A stretch of 64,000 bases of DNA from Aquabacterium sp. (GTDB lineage: Bacteria > Pseudomonadota > Gammaproteobacteria > Burkholderiales > Burkholderiaceae_C), in assembly GCF_030652515.1 (NCBI RefSeq), contig NZ_JAUSAR010000169.1, positions 60,200 to 124,199 of the forward strand, in the 5' to 3' direction. The translations under genes were made by a program, and so were the position numbers. The notes under the pieces were generated by a model, which saw nothing but the letters and a program-made list of their open reading frames with translations, ran no database searches and was not told the DNA's origin. The stretch's first letter is position 1, and each line of letters opens with the position of its first letter. Below, piece by piece: positions 34,255 through 42,899 of the stretch.

Positions 34255-36075
34255 CTAACCCGAGCGGGTAGCTTCGTGCACGGCGAGCAGCAGTTGCTCG
34301 CGGTCCACTGGCTTGTGCATCACACGAATACCCTGTTCCGCGGCTCGGGTCTGGATCTGAGGATCGAGGTCGCCGGTCACCAGGATCGCGGGGAACTCGT
34401 CACCCAATTCATGGCGCAGCTCGGCGATCGCATCGAAGCCGTTGTAGGAATGGCCCAGGCGGTAATCGCAGATGATGGCGCAAGGCCAAAGCTCCTGCTC
34501 GGCGGCTTGCCGCACCAAGGCCATGGCACTTTCGCCACCCAGGGCTCGGTAACCGCTGTGGTTGAGGACCGTCACCACGGCGTCCAGCACATTGGCTTGG
34601 TCTTCGATGACGAGCACGCAGTCGTGGTCACCCAGCGTCATGGGCGCATCGGTGGGTAAAGCGGTGGCCAGTGGCAAGGATGGTTGGGCCTGCCCTGGTT
34701 CAAACGCGATGTCAAAGCAGGAGCCCTGGCCCAGCCGGGAATGCAGCGCAACGCGGGTGCCCGTCAAGGCCACGAGCCTGCGCACCACACCCAGGCCCAA
34801 ACCCAGGCCATCCTGGGCGCGCCGCGCTGTGTTCTGCACCTGGAAGTAATCGTTGAACACCTTGGGCCGATCGGCCCGCGAGATGCCCATGCCGGTGTCC
34901 CACACCTGGCAGTGAACCAGGCCACCCCGGCGGCGCGCCCGCAAGCGCACCTCGCCTTGTTGGGTGTAGCGCACCGCGTTCTCCAGCAGGTTGCGCAGCA
35001 TGCGCTGGGCCAGCACGGCGTCGGTCCAGAGCCAGTCGTCGGTGGGGTGCACGGACCAGCGCAGGCCTTTCTCGCTGCAGGCCAGCGCGAACTCCTGGTC
35101 CAGCGAGGTGAACAGGTCGCGCACCGACACGTGCTGCGGCTGGCAGGCCACCTTCTGCGCCTCGATGCGGGCCACGTCGAACATGCGCTCGAACAGGTGC
35201 CGCATGGAGGTCAGCGCGCCGCCCAGCTTGTCGGCCACCTCGATCTGGTAGAGCGAGGTGAGCTGCTTGCGCAGGTGGTCGCTCAACAATTGCAGGCTGT
35301 AAAGGGGTTGGCGCAGGTCATGGCTGGCGGCGGCGAAGAACTCGCTCTTCTCTCGGTTGGCCTGATCGGCCTGGGCCTTGGCGCGTGTCACCTCGTCCAC
35401 CTCGCGGGCCAGCTCTTCAACCAGCACGGCGTTGCGCTGGCGGGTGCGCGCGGCCTCGAACAAGCGGCGCGAGATGGCGCGGCCAGCCAACCAGCCATTG
35501 ATGCAGGCCGCCACCAGCAGCACGGCGATGTAGTGATCGGCCGAGCTGCCATGCAGCATCAAGGCCACCAGCAAGCTGAGAACGACGGGCGCGGTGCCCA
35601 CCATGGCCAGCCCGAAGTCTTCAATCGCATAAAAGGTGAGGCCGTAGGTGAACACCACCACGGTGATCAACAAGGGCAGTTGCCACTCGGGTGTCAAGCC
35701 ACCGTACAACAGCGCACACAGCACGCCGCCGGACACGCCATGCACAGCTCGCCATCCCAACAACAAGGCACGCCAGGCCTGGTAGTTGCCAGCGTTCAGT
35801 TGAATCCGCCTGAAACGAAAGGCCAGCAGGGTCACCGCCGCACACACCAGGATCATGCAAGCCCAGGGCAGCAGCCACTGCGCCATGGGCAGGTTCGACT
35901 TGGTGATGAGCAAGCCCATCAGCAGCAGGCCCACGATCTGCATGGGCAAGGCTTTGGGGTGATTGCGCCAGCCATTGCCCACGATGTCGATCCAGATGGC
36001 AGCCTCTTGCTCGGGCAGCCCACGCAACGACAGGCACAGCAGCCTGCCATCGGGGCGCGAAGGCTTATGCGGCAT
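34255..36075 (-). CDS. Hybrid histidine kinase with membrane sensor domain and receiver
   Basis: 606 residues. The first 200 residues hold about six membrane segments with short loops, a membrane-embedded sensor. Then a coiled coil (about 205-240), HisKA with His252 (EFFAAASHDLRQPLYSLQLL), an ATPase domain (LLENAVRYT, DTGMGI, GLGLGLGVVRRL) and a receiver with Asp537 (IICDYRLGHSYNG) and Lys in MHKPVD. The HDLRQPL H-box defines a kinase branch common in Burkholderiales. Its start overlaps the end of the LuxR-type regulator gene by 11 bases, so both form one signalling unit. Stimulus unknown. Confidence 0.92.
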   Translation of the reverse strand: MPHKPSRPDGRLLCLSLRGLPEQEAAIWIDIVGNGWRNHPKALPMQIVGLLLMGLLITKSNLPMAQWLLPWACMILVCAAVTLLAFRFRRIQLNAGNYQAWRALLLGWRAVHGVSGGVLCALLYGGLTPEWQLPLLITVVVFTYGLTFYAIEDFGLAMVGTAPVVLSLLVALMLHGSSADHYIAVLLVAACINGWLAGRAISRRLFEAARTRQRNAVLVEELAREVDEVTRAKAQADQANREKSEFFAAASHDLRQPLYSLQLLSDHLRKQLTSLYQIEVADKLGGALTSMRHLFERMFDVARIEAQKVACQPQHVSVRDLFTSLDQEFALACSEKGLRWSVHPTDDWLWTDAVLAQRMLRNLLENAVRYTQQGEVRLRARRRGGLVHCQVWDTGMGISRADRPKVFNDYFQVQNTARRAQDGLGLGLGVVRRLVALTGTRVALHSRLGQGSCFDIAFEPGQAQPSLPLATALPTDAPMTLGDHDCVLVIEDQANVLDAVVTVLNHSGYRALGGESAMALVRQAAEQELWPCAIICDYRLGHSYNGFDAIAELRHELGDEFPAILVTGDLDPQIQTRAAEQGIRVMHKPVDREQLLLAVHEATRSG

Positions 36076-36748
36076 GCGGACTTGGGTTCGCGCAGGCCAG
36101 GATCAAATGCACCCGGCTGCGGACCTTGTGGGCCCGCAACAAGGCGCTGACGTGCAGCTTGACCGTTTCCGAGCTGATGCCCAGCTCGTTGGAAATCACC
36201 TGGTTGGAAAAACCCTTGAGCAACAGGCGCAGCACTTCGCTTTGACGCTGCGTCAAGCGCACCGACGCCGGGCTGGCAGCGGCGGGCTGATCCAACACCG
36301 ACAAGCGGCCGGTGACCTGCCAGAGCAGTTCGCGTGGGAAGTAGATGCCGCCGCTGGCCATGGCCGAGATGCCCTGCACGAATTGATCAAGCTCACCATG
36401 CTTGGGCACGAAGGCGGCGGCGCCCTGCTGCAGGCATTGCATGGCCAGGTGGTCGTCGTCGGTGCCCGAGACCACGCCCACCACCACATTGGGTGCCACG
36501 GCCTTGATCCTTTGCAAGGTCTCCAGGCCACGGCTGTCGGGCAGGTGCAGATCCAGCAACACGGTGTCGATGGATGGCCCGTGCTCGCCTTGCAAGGTCT
36601 GAACGGCCTGCTGCAGGTTGCAGGCCTCGAACAGGCGCGCGTTGGGGCGGGTGTCGCTGAAGACGCGGACGATGCCTTCGCGGATCAAGGCGTGGTCGTC
36701 CACGATCAGATAGGCGTCGCCGCGAGCAGCGGGGGGCTGCGTGCTCAT
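36065..36748 (-). CDS. LuxR/NarL-family response regulator
   Basis: 227 residues. Receiver: YLIVDDHALIREGI, acceptor Asp66 in VLLDLHLPDSRGL, VSGTDDD and FVPKHG with the lysine. The C-terminal LuxR HTH reads LTQRQSEVLRLLLKGFSNQV then ISNELGISSETVKLHVSALL. First gene of an operon with the hybrid kinase. Target genes are not evident; the downstream esterase gene at 36859 lies upstream on the same strand and is not part of the operon. Confidence 0.93.
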   Translation of the reverse strand: MSTQPPAARGDAYLIVDDHALIREGIVRVFSDTRPNARLFEACNLQQAVQTLQGEHGPSIDTVLLDLHLPDSRGLETLQRIKAVAPNVVVGVVSGTDDDHLAMQCLQQGAAAFVPKHGELDQFVQGISAMASGGIYFPRELLWQVTGRLSVLDQPAAASPASVRLTQRQSEVLRLLLKGFSNQVISNELGISSETVKLHVSALLRAHKVRSRVHLILACANPSPHAA

Positions 36749-36858
36749 GATGTCCCAATTTCCATGGGCTCAAGTGTACGGGCGCAGGACCGTCGGCCAG
36801 CGGCTTGCTGGCATGATGCCCGGCAAATCCACCCCCTCATTCGAGTAGAACCGGAACG

Positions 36859-38118
36859 TCAATACCCCAGCGAGCCCAGGATGGGATTGATCAGGGTGCC
36901 CCAGAAGCCGGGGAAGGCCACTTGCTTGACCTGCGCGGCCTCCACCACGCGCAAAGGCGTGCCGGTGCCATCGAGCAGGTTGTCGATGAAGCTGCTCACG
37001 TTCTTCAGGTTGGCCTCCTTGATCGCCGTGCCACCGAAGGTGACCGTCGTCAGGCAGTGCGAGTTGATGATGTCGCGGGCGTAGGGCACGTAGTAACCCA
37101 CGTTCTGGTGCGGCTGGATGGCACCCAGCCAGTGGCCGATGTCCTGGCGCCACTTGACGTTCAGCAACTGGGCCTTGGCCTCGCCCGTGGCCGCGGCAAT
37201 CTCGGGGTTGAACTTGGTGTACGAGAAGTCCGAGTACACGCCATCCTGCTGGAACACCGCATAGCCCAGGCGGTCCTGCGGGAAGATCTTGGCCAGGCCT
37301 GTGGTCATCGAGCCCAGGTTGTTCGCATCGCCCGCGTTGGGGTACTGCGTCAGCAGCTTGGTGACCAAACCATGGGGGCCGTCCAGGCCCCAGGCCACGC
37401 GGATCTTGTTCTGCAATGGCAGCGAGGGATATTGCGTGGCCGTGCCAGCGCGGGGGGCGGGGTAAAGCGGGCCCGAGTCGGCCAGCAAGGCAGACTTCTT
37501 CGGGTTCAGCGCATTGCGGATCACGCCATAGTTGGCCGTGGCCCCAGCGCCGCCCGCTGAAAACCCGGCCACCAGCAGTTGGTCAGGGCGCGGCAGGTTG
37601 GCCTTGAGCCAGGCGGCCACGCCTTCACTGTTGATCGAGCCGCGATGCAGGTAGGCCAGGGGTTTGGTCGGGTCGGCATCGGCGTACACCGCCGTGGCAT
37701 TGCCGGTGTGGACGTCGCCAGTGCAATAGGGCACGAACACGATGTTCCAGCCTTGCGTGCGCACCGTTTGCAGCGGGTTCAAACGCGAGGTGAAGGGCGT
37801 GGACAACTGGTGCGGCAGCTCCGCCATGTAGTTGGTGGCCACACCGTTGGGGTTGGAGGCTGACAGCAGATCGCCGCCCAGGCAGGATTTCTGATCCCAG
37901 CACGCGCCGCCGCCCTCATAGACCACGATGGTGCGGTTGGTGAACGGAGTGCGGTTGACGAAGAAGCGGTAAGGGGTGCCATTGCCACACGAAGCGCCCG
38001 AGGCCACCGGCAGCTCGACGGTCTGCCAGGAAAAATAGCTGACCGCGTGGGCGGCAAAGGCCGTGCCGGCCAAAGCCAGGGTGGTCAGGCCCCGCGCCAC
38101 TGACTGCTTGCTGATCAT
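36859..38118 (-). CDS. Pectinacetylesterase-family secreted hydrolase
   Basis: 419 residues with a signal peptide (GLTTLALAGTAFAAHA). Alpha/beta hydrolase features: VVYEGGGACWDQKSCLGG, VFVPYCTGDVHTGNA, and the nucleophile Ser187 in VAGFSAGGAGA, as in the pectinacetylesterase/Notum family. A late Asp and His occur in WRQDIGHWLG and in INSHCLTTV; which is catalytic is unclear. Such enzymes remove acetyl or acyl groups from polysaccharides, or act on polyesters. GGAG lies before ATG 38118. Monocistronic. Confidence 0.8.
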   Translation of the reverse strand: MISKQSVARGLTTLALAGTAFAAHAVSYFSWQTVELPVASGASCGNGTPYRFFVNRTPFTNRTIVVYEGGGACWDQKSCLGGDLLSASNPNGVATNYMAELPHQLSTPFTSRLNPLQTVRTQGWNIVFVPYCTGDVHTGNATAVYADADPTKPLAYLHRGSINSEGVAAWLKANLPRPDQLLVAGFSAGGAGATANYGVIRNALNPKKSALLADSGPLYPAPRAGTATQYPSLPLQNKIRVAWGLDGPHGLVTKLLTQYPNAGDANNLGSMTTGLAKIFPQDRLGYAVFQQDGVYSDFSYTKFNPEIAAATGEAKAQLLNVKWRQDIGHWLGAIQPHQNVGYYVPYARDIINSHCLTTVTFGGTAIKEANLKNVSSFIDNLLDGTGTPLRVVEAAQVKQVAFPGFWGTLINPILGSLGY

Positions 38119-38210
38119 GGGTGTGCTCCGTTGTGACAAGTTCGCTGATTGGATCAGGAACCCCGGTGCAGGCGTCTGCGGGTTTCTGCGCAATGGCGGC
38201 GATCCGACCC

Positions 38211-38672
38211 TCAGCGCTTGCGCTTGGACGGCTTGGCCAGCGGCTTGAGCGGCAGCCCCATGGCCGCACGCGCCAAGGCATCTGCTTCCACATTGCGGTG
38301 CCTGGGGATCCAACGCAGGCTGGCCTGCTCAAACGACGACAGCAGAGCGCGGGCCTCGTCAAACAGGGCGGCCAGCCGCGCGATGGGTTGACTGCGCGCA
38401 TCGGTGAGCTGCGCCACCAACACGCTGTTGTCGCTGTAGGCGCAGAGCCTGGTCACCCCGCGCGACTTCAACGCTTCAAGCCCCGCCATCAAGGCCCGCA
38501 GTTCCGCCTCGTTGTTGCAACCAATGGCGTGGGTGGCGTGAGAAAAGGCATGGCGCTGACCGGCAGGGTCGGTCATCACCACGCCGAAGCCCATGCGGCC
38601 GGGATTGGGCACCGCGCTGCCATCGCAGTGAACGGTCCAGAAGTCGGGGGCAAGCAAGGCAAGGTCGGTCAT
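38211..38672 (-). CDS. Ribonuclease H-like protein
   Basis: 153 residues, RNase H fold. Acidic active-site positions are seen in WTVHCDGSAVPNPGRMG (Asp), CNNEAELRALMAGLEAL (Glu), RLCAYSDNSVLVAQL (Asp) and HRNVEADALARAAM (Asp). The basic loop of E. coli RNase HI is shortened, as in the YpdQ/plant type-HI group, so it may be a second RNase H beside canonical RnhA. It has a basic C-terminal tail (KPSKRKR). Divergent from rluE; 47 bases separate the starts. Confidence 0.85.
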   Translation of the reverse strand: MTDLALLAPDFWTVHCDGSAVPNPGRMGFGVVMTDPAGQRHAFSHATHAIGCNNEAELRALMAGLEALKSRGVTRLCAYSDNSVLVAQLTDARSQPIARLAALFDEARALLSSFEQASLRWIPRHRNVEADALARAAMGLPLKPLAKPSKRKR

Positions 38673-38719
38673 GCGGGCACGCTATCAGAAAAAAAAACGA
38701 TCGCCGCTAGGATGTCGCC

Positions 38720-39280
38720 ATGAACCCAGCCCCCGCTTCGCGCCTGATCCGCTTCAACAAGCCTTACGGTGTCCTCAGCCAGTTCACCGCCGAGGGCCGC
38801 TGGCAGGGCTTGAAAGACTTCATCGATGTGCCGGGCGTGTACGTGGCCGGGCGGCTGGACGCCGACAGCGAAGGCCTGCTGCTGCTCACCAACGATGGCC
38901 AGTTGCAGGCGCACATTGCCGACCCGCGCTTCAAGATGGAGAAGACCTATTGGGTCCAGGTCGAAGGCGTGCCCGATGAGGCCGCCCTGGCGGCGCTGCG
39001 TCAGGGCGTGTCGCTGAACGACGGCATCACGCGCCCGGCCCGGGCCCGGCTGCTGAACGAGCCGCCCGCCATCTGGGAGCGAGACCCACCCATCCGCGTG
39101 CGCCAGGCCATCCCCACCGCCTGGGTCGAGCTGGTGATCAAAGAGGGCCGCAACCGCCAGGTGCGGCGCATGACGGCCGCGGTGGGCTTCCCCACCCTGC
39201 GGCTGATCCGCGCGGCCATCGGCCCCTATGCACTGGAGGGCCTGGCGCCCGGCACCTGGCAAGACGCCTCACCCGGGTGA
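38720..39280 (+). CDS. rluE: 23S rRNA pseudouridine synthase RluE-like
   Basis: 186 residues. Pseudouridine synthase motif II with the catalytic aspartate, [19 protein letters not shown], then KTYWVQVEG and [20 protein letters not shown]. RsuA-family enzyme without the N-terminal S4 domain, starting directly at [14 protein letters not shown]; this fits RluE, which modifies U2457 of 23S rRNA, rather than RluB or RsuA. The GNAT gene follows on the same strand 55 bases on. Confidence 0.88.
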   Translation: MNPAPASRLIRFNKPYGVLSQFTAEGRWQGLKDFIDVPGVYVAGRLDADSEGLLLLTNDGQLQAHIADPRFKMEKTYWVQVEGVPDEAALAALRQGVSLNDGITRPARARLLNEPPAIWERDPPIRVRQAIPTAWVELVIKEGRNRQVRRMTAAVGFPTLRLIRAAIGPYALEGLAPGTWQDASPG

Positions 39281-39335
39281 CCCCTGACGACCCCAGGTAT
39301 CCTCCTTGCTCACACCAAAATCAAGGAGAGCCCCC

Positions 39336-40127
39336 ATGCCCGAGCTTGCCGCTTCCCTGGAAGACCTGGCCGATCGCAACCTGGCCGAGGTCGCCCGCAT
39401 TCACCACCGCTGGCAACCCGCCGCCCGCCTCGTCGAGCAAGGCGGCCTGCTGTGCCACCAAGGCACGGTGCCCATCCCCGCGCCTTTCCAGAACTGCGTG
39501 CTGCGCACCGACACCGCCTTGCCTGCAGGCGAAGCCATGGACCGCGCAGACGCCTTCTTTGGCGGCGCCCGCAACCCCTACGCCGTTCACACCTTTGGCC
39601 GCCAGGATGCCGACCTGGAAGAGGTCTTGTCACAACGCGGCTTCACCCGCCAGGCCGAGATGCCCGCCATGCTGGCCGACCAACCCGTGGCCGCGCCCAC
39701 CATCGATGCATCCTGGCGTCTGGCGCTGGCCGCCTCGGCAGACGACATCGCCGCCTTCATCCATGTCAGCGCGCAAGCCTATGAATCGCTCGGGCTGCCC
39801 AGCTTCCTGACACCGTCCTTCTTCGTCAAGCCAGAGGCCTTGCTGGACCCGCAGGTGTCGATCGTGATCGCACGGGGGCCAGAGGGTGCGCCCACGGCCG
39901 CCGCCATGGCCTTGCACACCGGTGAGATGGCTGGGCTGTACTGGGTGGGCACGCTGCCCGAGGGCCGAGGCACCGGCCTGGCCGCCGCCTGCACGGCCAT
40001 GGCCACCAACCTGGCCTTCGAACGCGGCGCGCGCGCCGTCACCTTGCAGGCCTCGCACATGGGTGAAGCCATCTACCGGCGGTTGGGCTACCGTGAGTAC
40101 GGGCGAACCGCCCGGTGGAGCCGCTGA
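39336..40127 (+). CDS. GNAT-family N-acetyltransferase
   Basis: 263 residues. The C-terminal half holds the acetyl-CoA site: AGLYWVGTLPEGRGTGLAAA (motif A) and VTLQASHMGEAIYRRLGYRE (motif B). The N-terminal half looks like a degenerate second GNAT-like domain. Substrate unknown. AAGGAGAG precedes ATG 39336. Its TGA overlaps the ATG of the DUF445 gene (TGATG), so the two are coupled. Confidence 0.87.
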   Translation: MPELAASLEDLADRNLAEVARIHHRWQPAARLVEQGGLLCHQGTVPIPAPFQNCVLRTDTALPAGEAMDRADAFFGGARNPYAVHTFGRQDADLEEVLSQRGFTRQAEMPAMLADQPVAAPTIDASWRLALAASADDIAAFIHVSAQAYESLGLPSFLTPSFFVKPEALLDPQVSIVIARGPEGAPTAAAMALHTGEMAGLYWVGTLPEGRGTGLAAACTAMATNLAFERGARAVTLQASHMGEAIYRRLGYREYGRTARWSR

Positions 40128-41431
40128 TGCAGCCAGCCCACCCCACCGCCGAAGATCCGCGTGCCCAGCCACTCAGGCGCATGCAGGCCTTGGCGCTGGG
40201 TTTGCTGCTGCTGGCCATCGCGGGCCTGGTGCTCAGCCAGTGGATGGGCGGTCAGGGCCCCTGGGCCTGGACCAAGGCCTTTTGCGAAGCCGCAGCCGTG
40301 GGCGCGCTGGCCGACTGGTTCGCGGTGGTTGCGCTGTTCAGGCGGCCCTTGGGCCTGCCCATTCCCCACACAGCCATCATCCCCGCCAGCAAAGGCCGCA
40401 TCGCCGACAGCCTGGCCGCGTTCGTGCGCGACCATTTCCTCGATCCCAAAACCCTGCTGTCCAAGCTGTCGGTGTTCGATCCCGCCGCACGCCTGGGCCA
40501 GTGGATCAGCCAGCCAGACAACGCCCGCCAGCTCAGCGGATCGGCCCGCGCCATCGCGCTGGAGGCGCTCGAGCTGCTGGACGAAACCGCCGTGCGGCAA
40601 GCCATCCACCAGTTCGTGGTGGCCAAGGTCCGCACCTGGAACGCGGCCTCCCTGGGCGGCGATGTGCTGGGCCTGCTCACCAAGGATGGTCGTCACCACG
40701 AGATGCTGGACGCCGCCTTGCTGAACCTGGGCAACTACCTGGACAACCCGGAGACGCGGCAAAAGCTCTCCGGCCTGATGGTCAAGCACGCCCGCAGCGA
40801 GTGGCCAAAAATCATCAAGACGGTGAACCTCATCAAGTCGGTCGACGACCTGGGGGACAACCTGGCCGACCGGCTGGCAGTGGCCATCATCAGCGAGATG
40901 CGCGAGGTGATGTCCGAGCCTCAGCACCCGGTTCGCCTTCAGTATGAAGACTGGTTGCAAGGCTTCATCGAGCGCCTGCGAAGCGACCCTTCGCTGATCG
41001 ACCGCGTCAACGAGATCAAGATGAAGATCATCGACCACCCGGCCGTGCACGATTACGTCAACGGGCTGTGGGCCGAGATCCACGCTGCGCTCAAAAGGGA
41101 CTTGTCCAAAGAAACATCGTCACTGGCACGGTACGTGGAAAAGGGCCTGCTGCTCATGGGCCAAAAGCTGGCCGATGACCAGGACTTGCGCGGCGCCATC
41201 AACACGCATGTGCTGTCCGCCGCCGACAAACTGGCGGGCACCTTGCGCACCACCTTGACCACGCACATCGCCACCACCGTCAAAGGCTGGGATGAGCGCC
41301 AGCTGGTGGACCAGATCGAGCTGAGCGTGGGCCGCGATCTGCAGTTCATCCGCATCAATGGCACCATCGTGGGCGGCCTGGTGGGGCTGGCCCTGCACGC
41401 ACTGATGCTGTTCATGCCACCTTTGACCTGA
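40127..41431 (+). CDS. DUF445 family membrane protein
   Basis: 434 residues. Two N-terminal membrane stretches: LALGLLLLAIAGLVLSQWMG and the family signature KAFCEAAAVGALADWFAVVA with PLGLPIPHTAIIP. A long, amphipathic helical middle part follows (about 80-400). One C-terminal membrane helix (GLVGLALHALMLFM) ends the protein. DUF445 proteins (YjiN-like) have unknown function and an anchored, mainly soluble structure. The start ATG 40127 overlaps the GNAT stop, with GGAG six bases upstream. TldD follows after 8 bases. Confidence 0.88.
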   Translation: MQPAHPTAEDPRAQPLRRMQALALGLLLLAIAGLVLSQWMGGQGPWAWTKAFCEAAAVGALADWFAVVALFRRPLGLPIPHTAIIPASKGRIADSLAAFVRDHFLDPKTLLSKLSVFDPAARLGQWISQPDNARQLSGSARAIALEALELLDETAVRQAIHQFVVAKVRTWNAASLGGDVLGLLTKDGRHHEMLDAALLNLGNYLDNPETRQKLSGLMVKHARSEWPKIIKTVNLIKSVDDLGDNLADRLAVAIISEMREVMSEPQHPVRLQYEDWLQGFIERLRSDPSLIDRVNEIKMKIIDHPAVHDYVNGLWAEIHAALKRDLSKETSSLARYVEKGLLLMGQKLADDQDLRGAINTHVLSAADKLAGTLRTTLTTHIATTVKGWDERQLVDQIELSVGRDLQFIRINGTIVGGLVGLALHALMLFMPPLT

Positions 41432-41439
41432 AGGACAAC

Positions 41440-42897
41440 ATGCTGGACCAACTTTCCACCCACGCCCTTCAGGCCGCGCCAGCAGGCGTCGATCATTGGG
41501 CCGTGCGGGGCGTGAGCGAACGCAGCCAGCGCCTGCTGGTCAGGCAGGACATCGCGCAATCGCCCGCCGTTCTGCGCGACGACGGCGCCATGGTGACCGT
41601 GATCGCAGGCGGCGGTCTGGGCTACGCCGCCACCAGCGACACCTCGGTGGCCGGGCTGAGAGCCGCCTTTGCAAGCGCCAAAGACCTGGCCAAAGCCACC
41701 TCTGGCAGAACCGCCTTCGCCCCGGGCCAGTTGCGCATGCCTCAGCCGCAAGGTCGCTACGACAGCATGGTGGCCAAAGACAGCGCACAGATGAGCTTGG
41801 CCGACAAGGTCGACCTGCTGCGCGCCGTCAGCACCGCCACGCGCGTGGACGATCGCATCGTCGATTGGCAAGCCAGCCTGTGGACGGTTCAGGTTGACCA
41901 GCTTCACCTGACCAGCGATGGCGGCCATGCCGAGCAGCAATGGCAGATGCTGACCCCGTCCATCCAGGCCACGGCGCAGTTCAAGGGCGTGACGCAAACG
42001 CGATCCTCGGCCGGGCAGTACAACGGCTTCTGCCAGCAAGGCGGCCTGGAAGTGATCGACCGGTCAGGCTTTCGCACCGACGGCCCCCGCGTAGCGCAAC
42101 AAGCCATCGCGCTGACCATGGCCCCCACCTGCCCCAGTGGCCAGATGGACCTGGTCCTCATGCCCGACCAGATGATGCTGCAGATCCACGAATCCATCGG
42201 CCACCCGCTGGAGCTGGACCGCATCCTGGGCGACGAGCGCAACTTCGCGGGCACCAGCTTCGTCACGCTCGACATGTTCGGCCACTACCGCTATGGCAGC
42301 GAACTGCTCAACGTGTCGCACGATCCGCAGCAGGCGCACGAGTTCGCGGGCTTCGCCTTTGACGACGATGGCACGGGCGCGCAAGGCCAGCGCATCATCG
42401 AGCGCGGCATCCTGAAGCAAGCGTTGGGTGGGGCCATCTCACAATCACGCGCACGGGCCTTGGGCTTTGACCTGGGCGGCCTGGCCACCACGCGCGCTTC
42501 GTCGTGGAACCGCGCGCCGATTGACCGCATGAGCAACCTGAACGTCGAACCGGGTGATGCCAGCCTGGCGCAGATCATCGCCTCGGTCGACCACGGCGTG
42601 CTGATGCACACCAACTGCTCGTGGAGCATCGACGACTCGCGCAACAAGTTCCAGTTCGGCTGCGAATACGGGCAAATGATCCGCCACGGCCAACTGGCCG
42701 AGGTGGTGCGCAACCCCAACTACCGGGGCGTGTCGGCCACCTTCTGGCGATCCCTGGCCATGGTGGGCGATGCCAGCACATTCCAGGTCATGGGCACGCC
42801 GTTCTGCGGCAAGGGCGAACCATCACAGATCATCCGCGTGGGGCACGCCGCCCCGGTGTGCAAGTTCTCCGACGTGTCGGTTTTTGGCGGCGCCTGA
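41440..42897 (+). CDS. tldD: TldD-like metalloprotease
   Basis: 485 residues. Zinc-binding motif HESIGHPLELDR with His250, Glu251 and His255 (HExxxH), with the further Cys ligand expected near CEYGQM. N-terminal domain as in TldD/PmbA (SQRLLVRQDIAQSPAVLRDD). TldD works with TldE as a heterodimer that trims unfolded peptides; in other bacteria it processes microcins and other peptides. The partner gene follows after 2 bases. The sequence reads less like the housekeeping TldD of beta-proteobacteria than like the second TldD subgroup, so it may be an additional pair. Confidence 0.88.
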   Translation: MLDQLSTHALQAAPAGVDHWAVRGVSERSQRLLVRQDIAQSPAVLRDDGAMVTVIAGGGLGYAATSDTSVAGLRAAFASAKDLAKATSGRTAFAPGQLRMPQPQGRYDSMVAKDSAQMSLADKVDLLRAVSTATRVDDRIVDWQASLWTVQVDQLHLTSDGGHAEQQWQMLTPSIQATAQFKGVTQTRSSAGQYNGFCQQGGLEVIDRSGFRTDGPRVAQQAIALTMAPTCPSGQMDLVLMPDQMMLQIHESIGHPLELDRILGDERNFAGTSFVTLDMFGHYRYGSELLNVSHDPQQAHEFAGFAFDDDGTGAQGQRIIERGILKQALGGAISQSRARALGFDLGGLATTRASSWNRAPIDRMSNLNVEPGDASLAQIIASVDHGVLMHTNCSWSIDDSRNKFQFGCEYGQMIRHGQLAEVVRNPNYRGVSATFWRSLAMVGDASTFQVMGTPFCGKGEPSQIIRVGHAAPVCKFSDVSVFGGA

Positions 42898-42899
42898 AC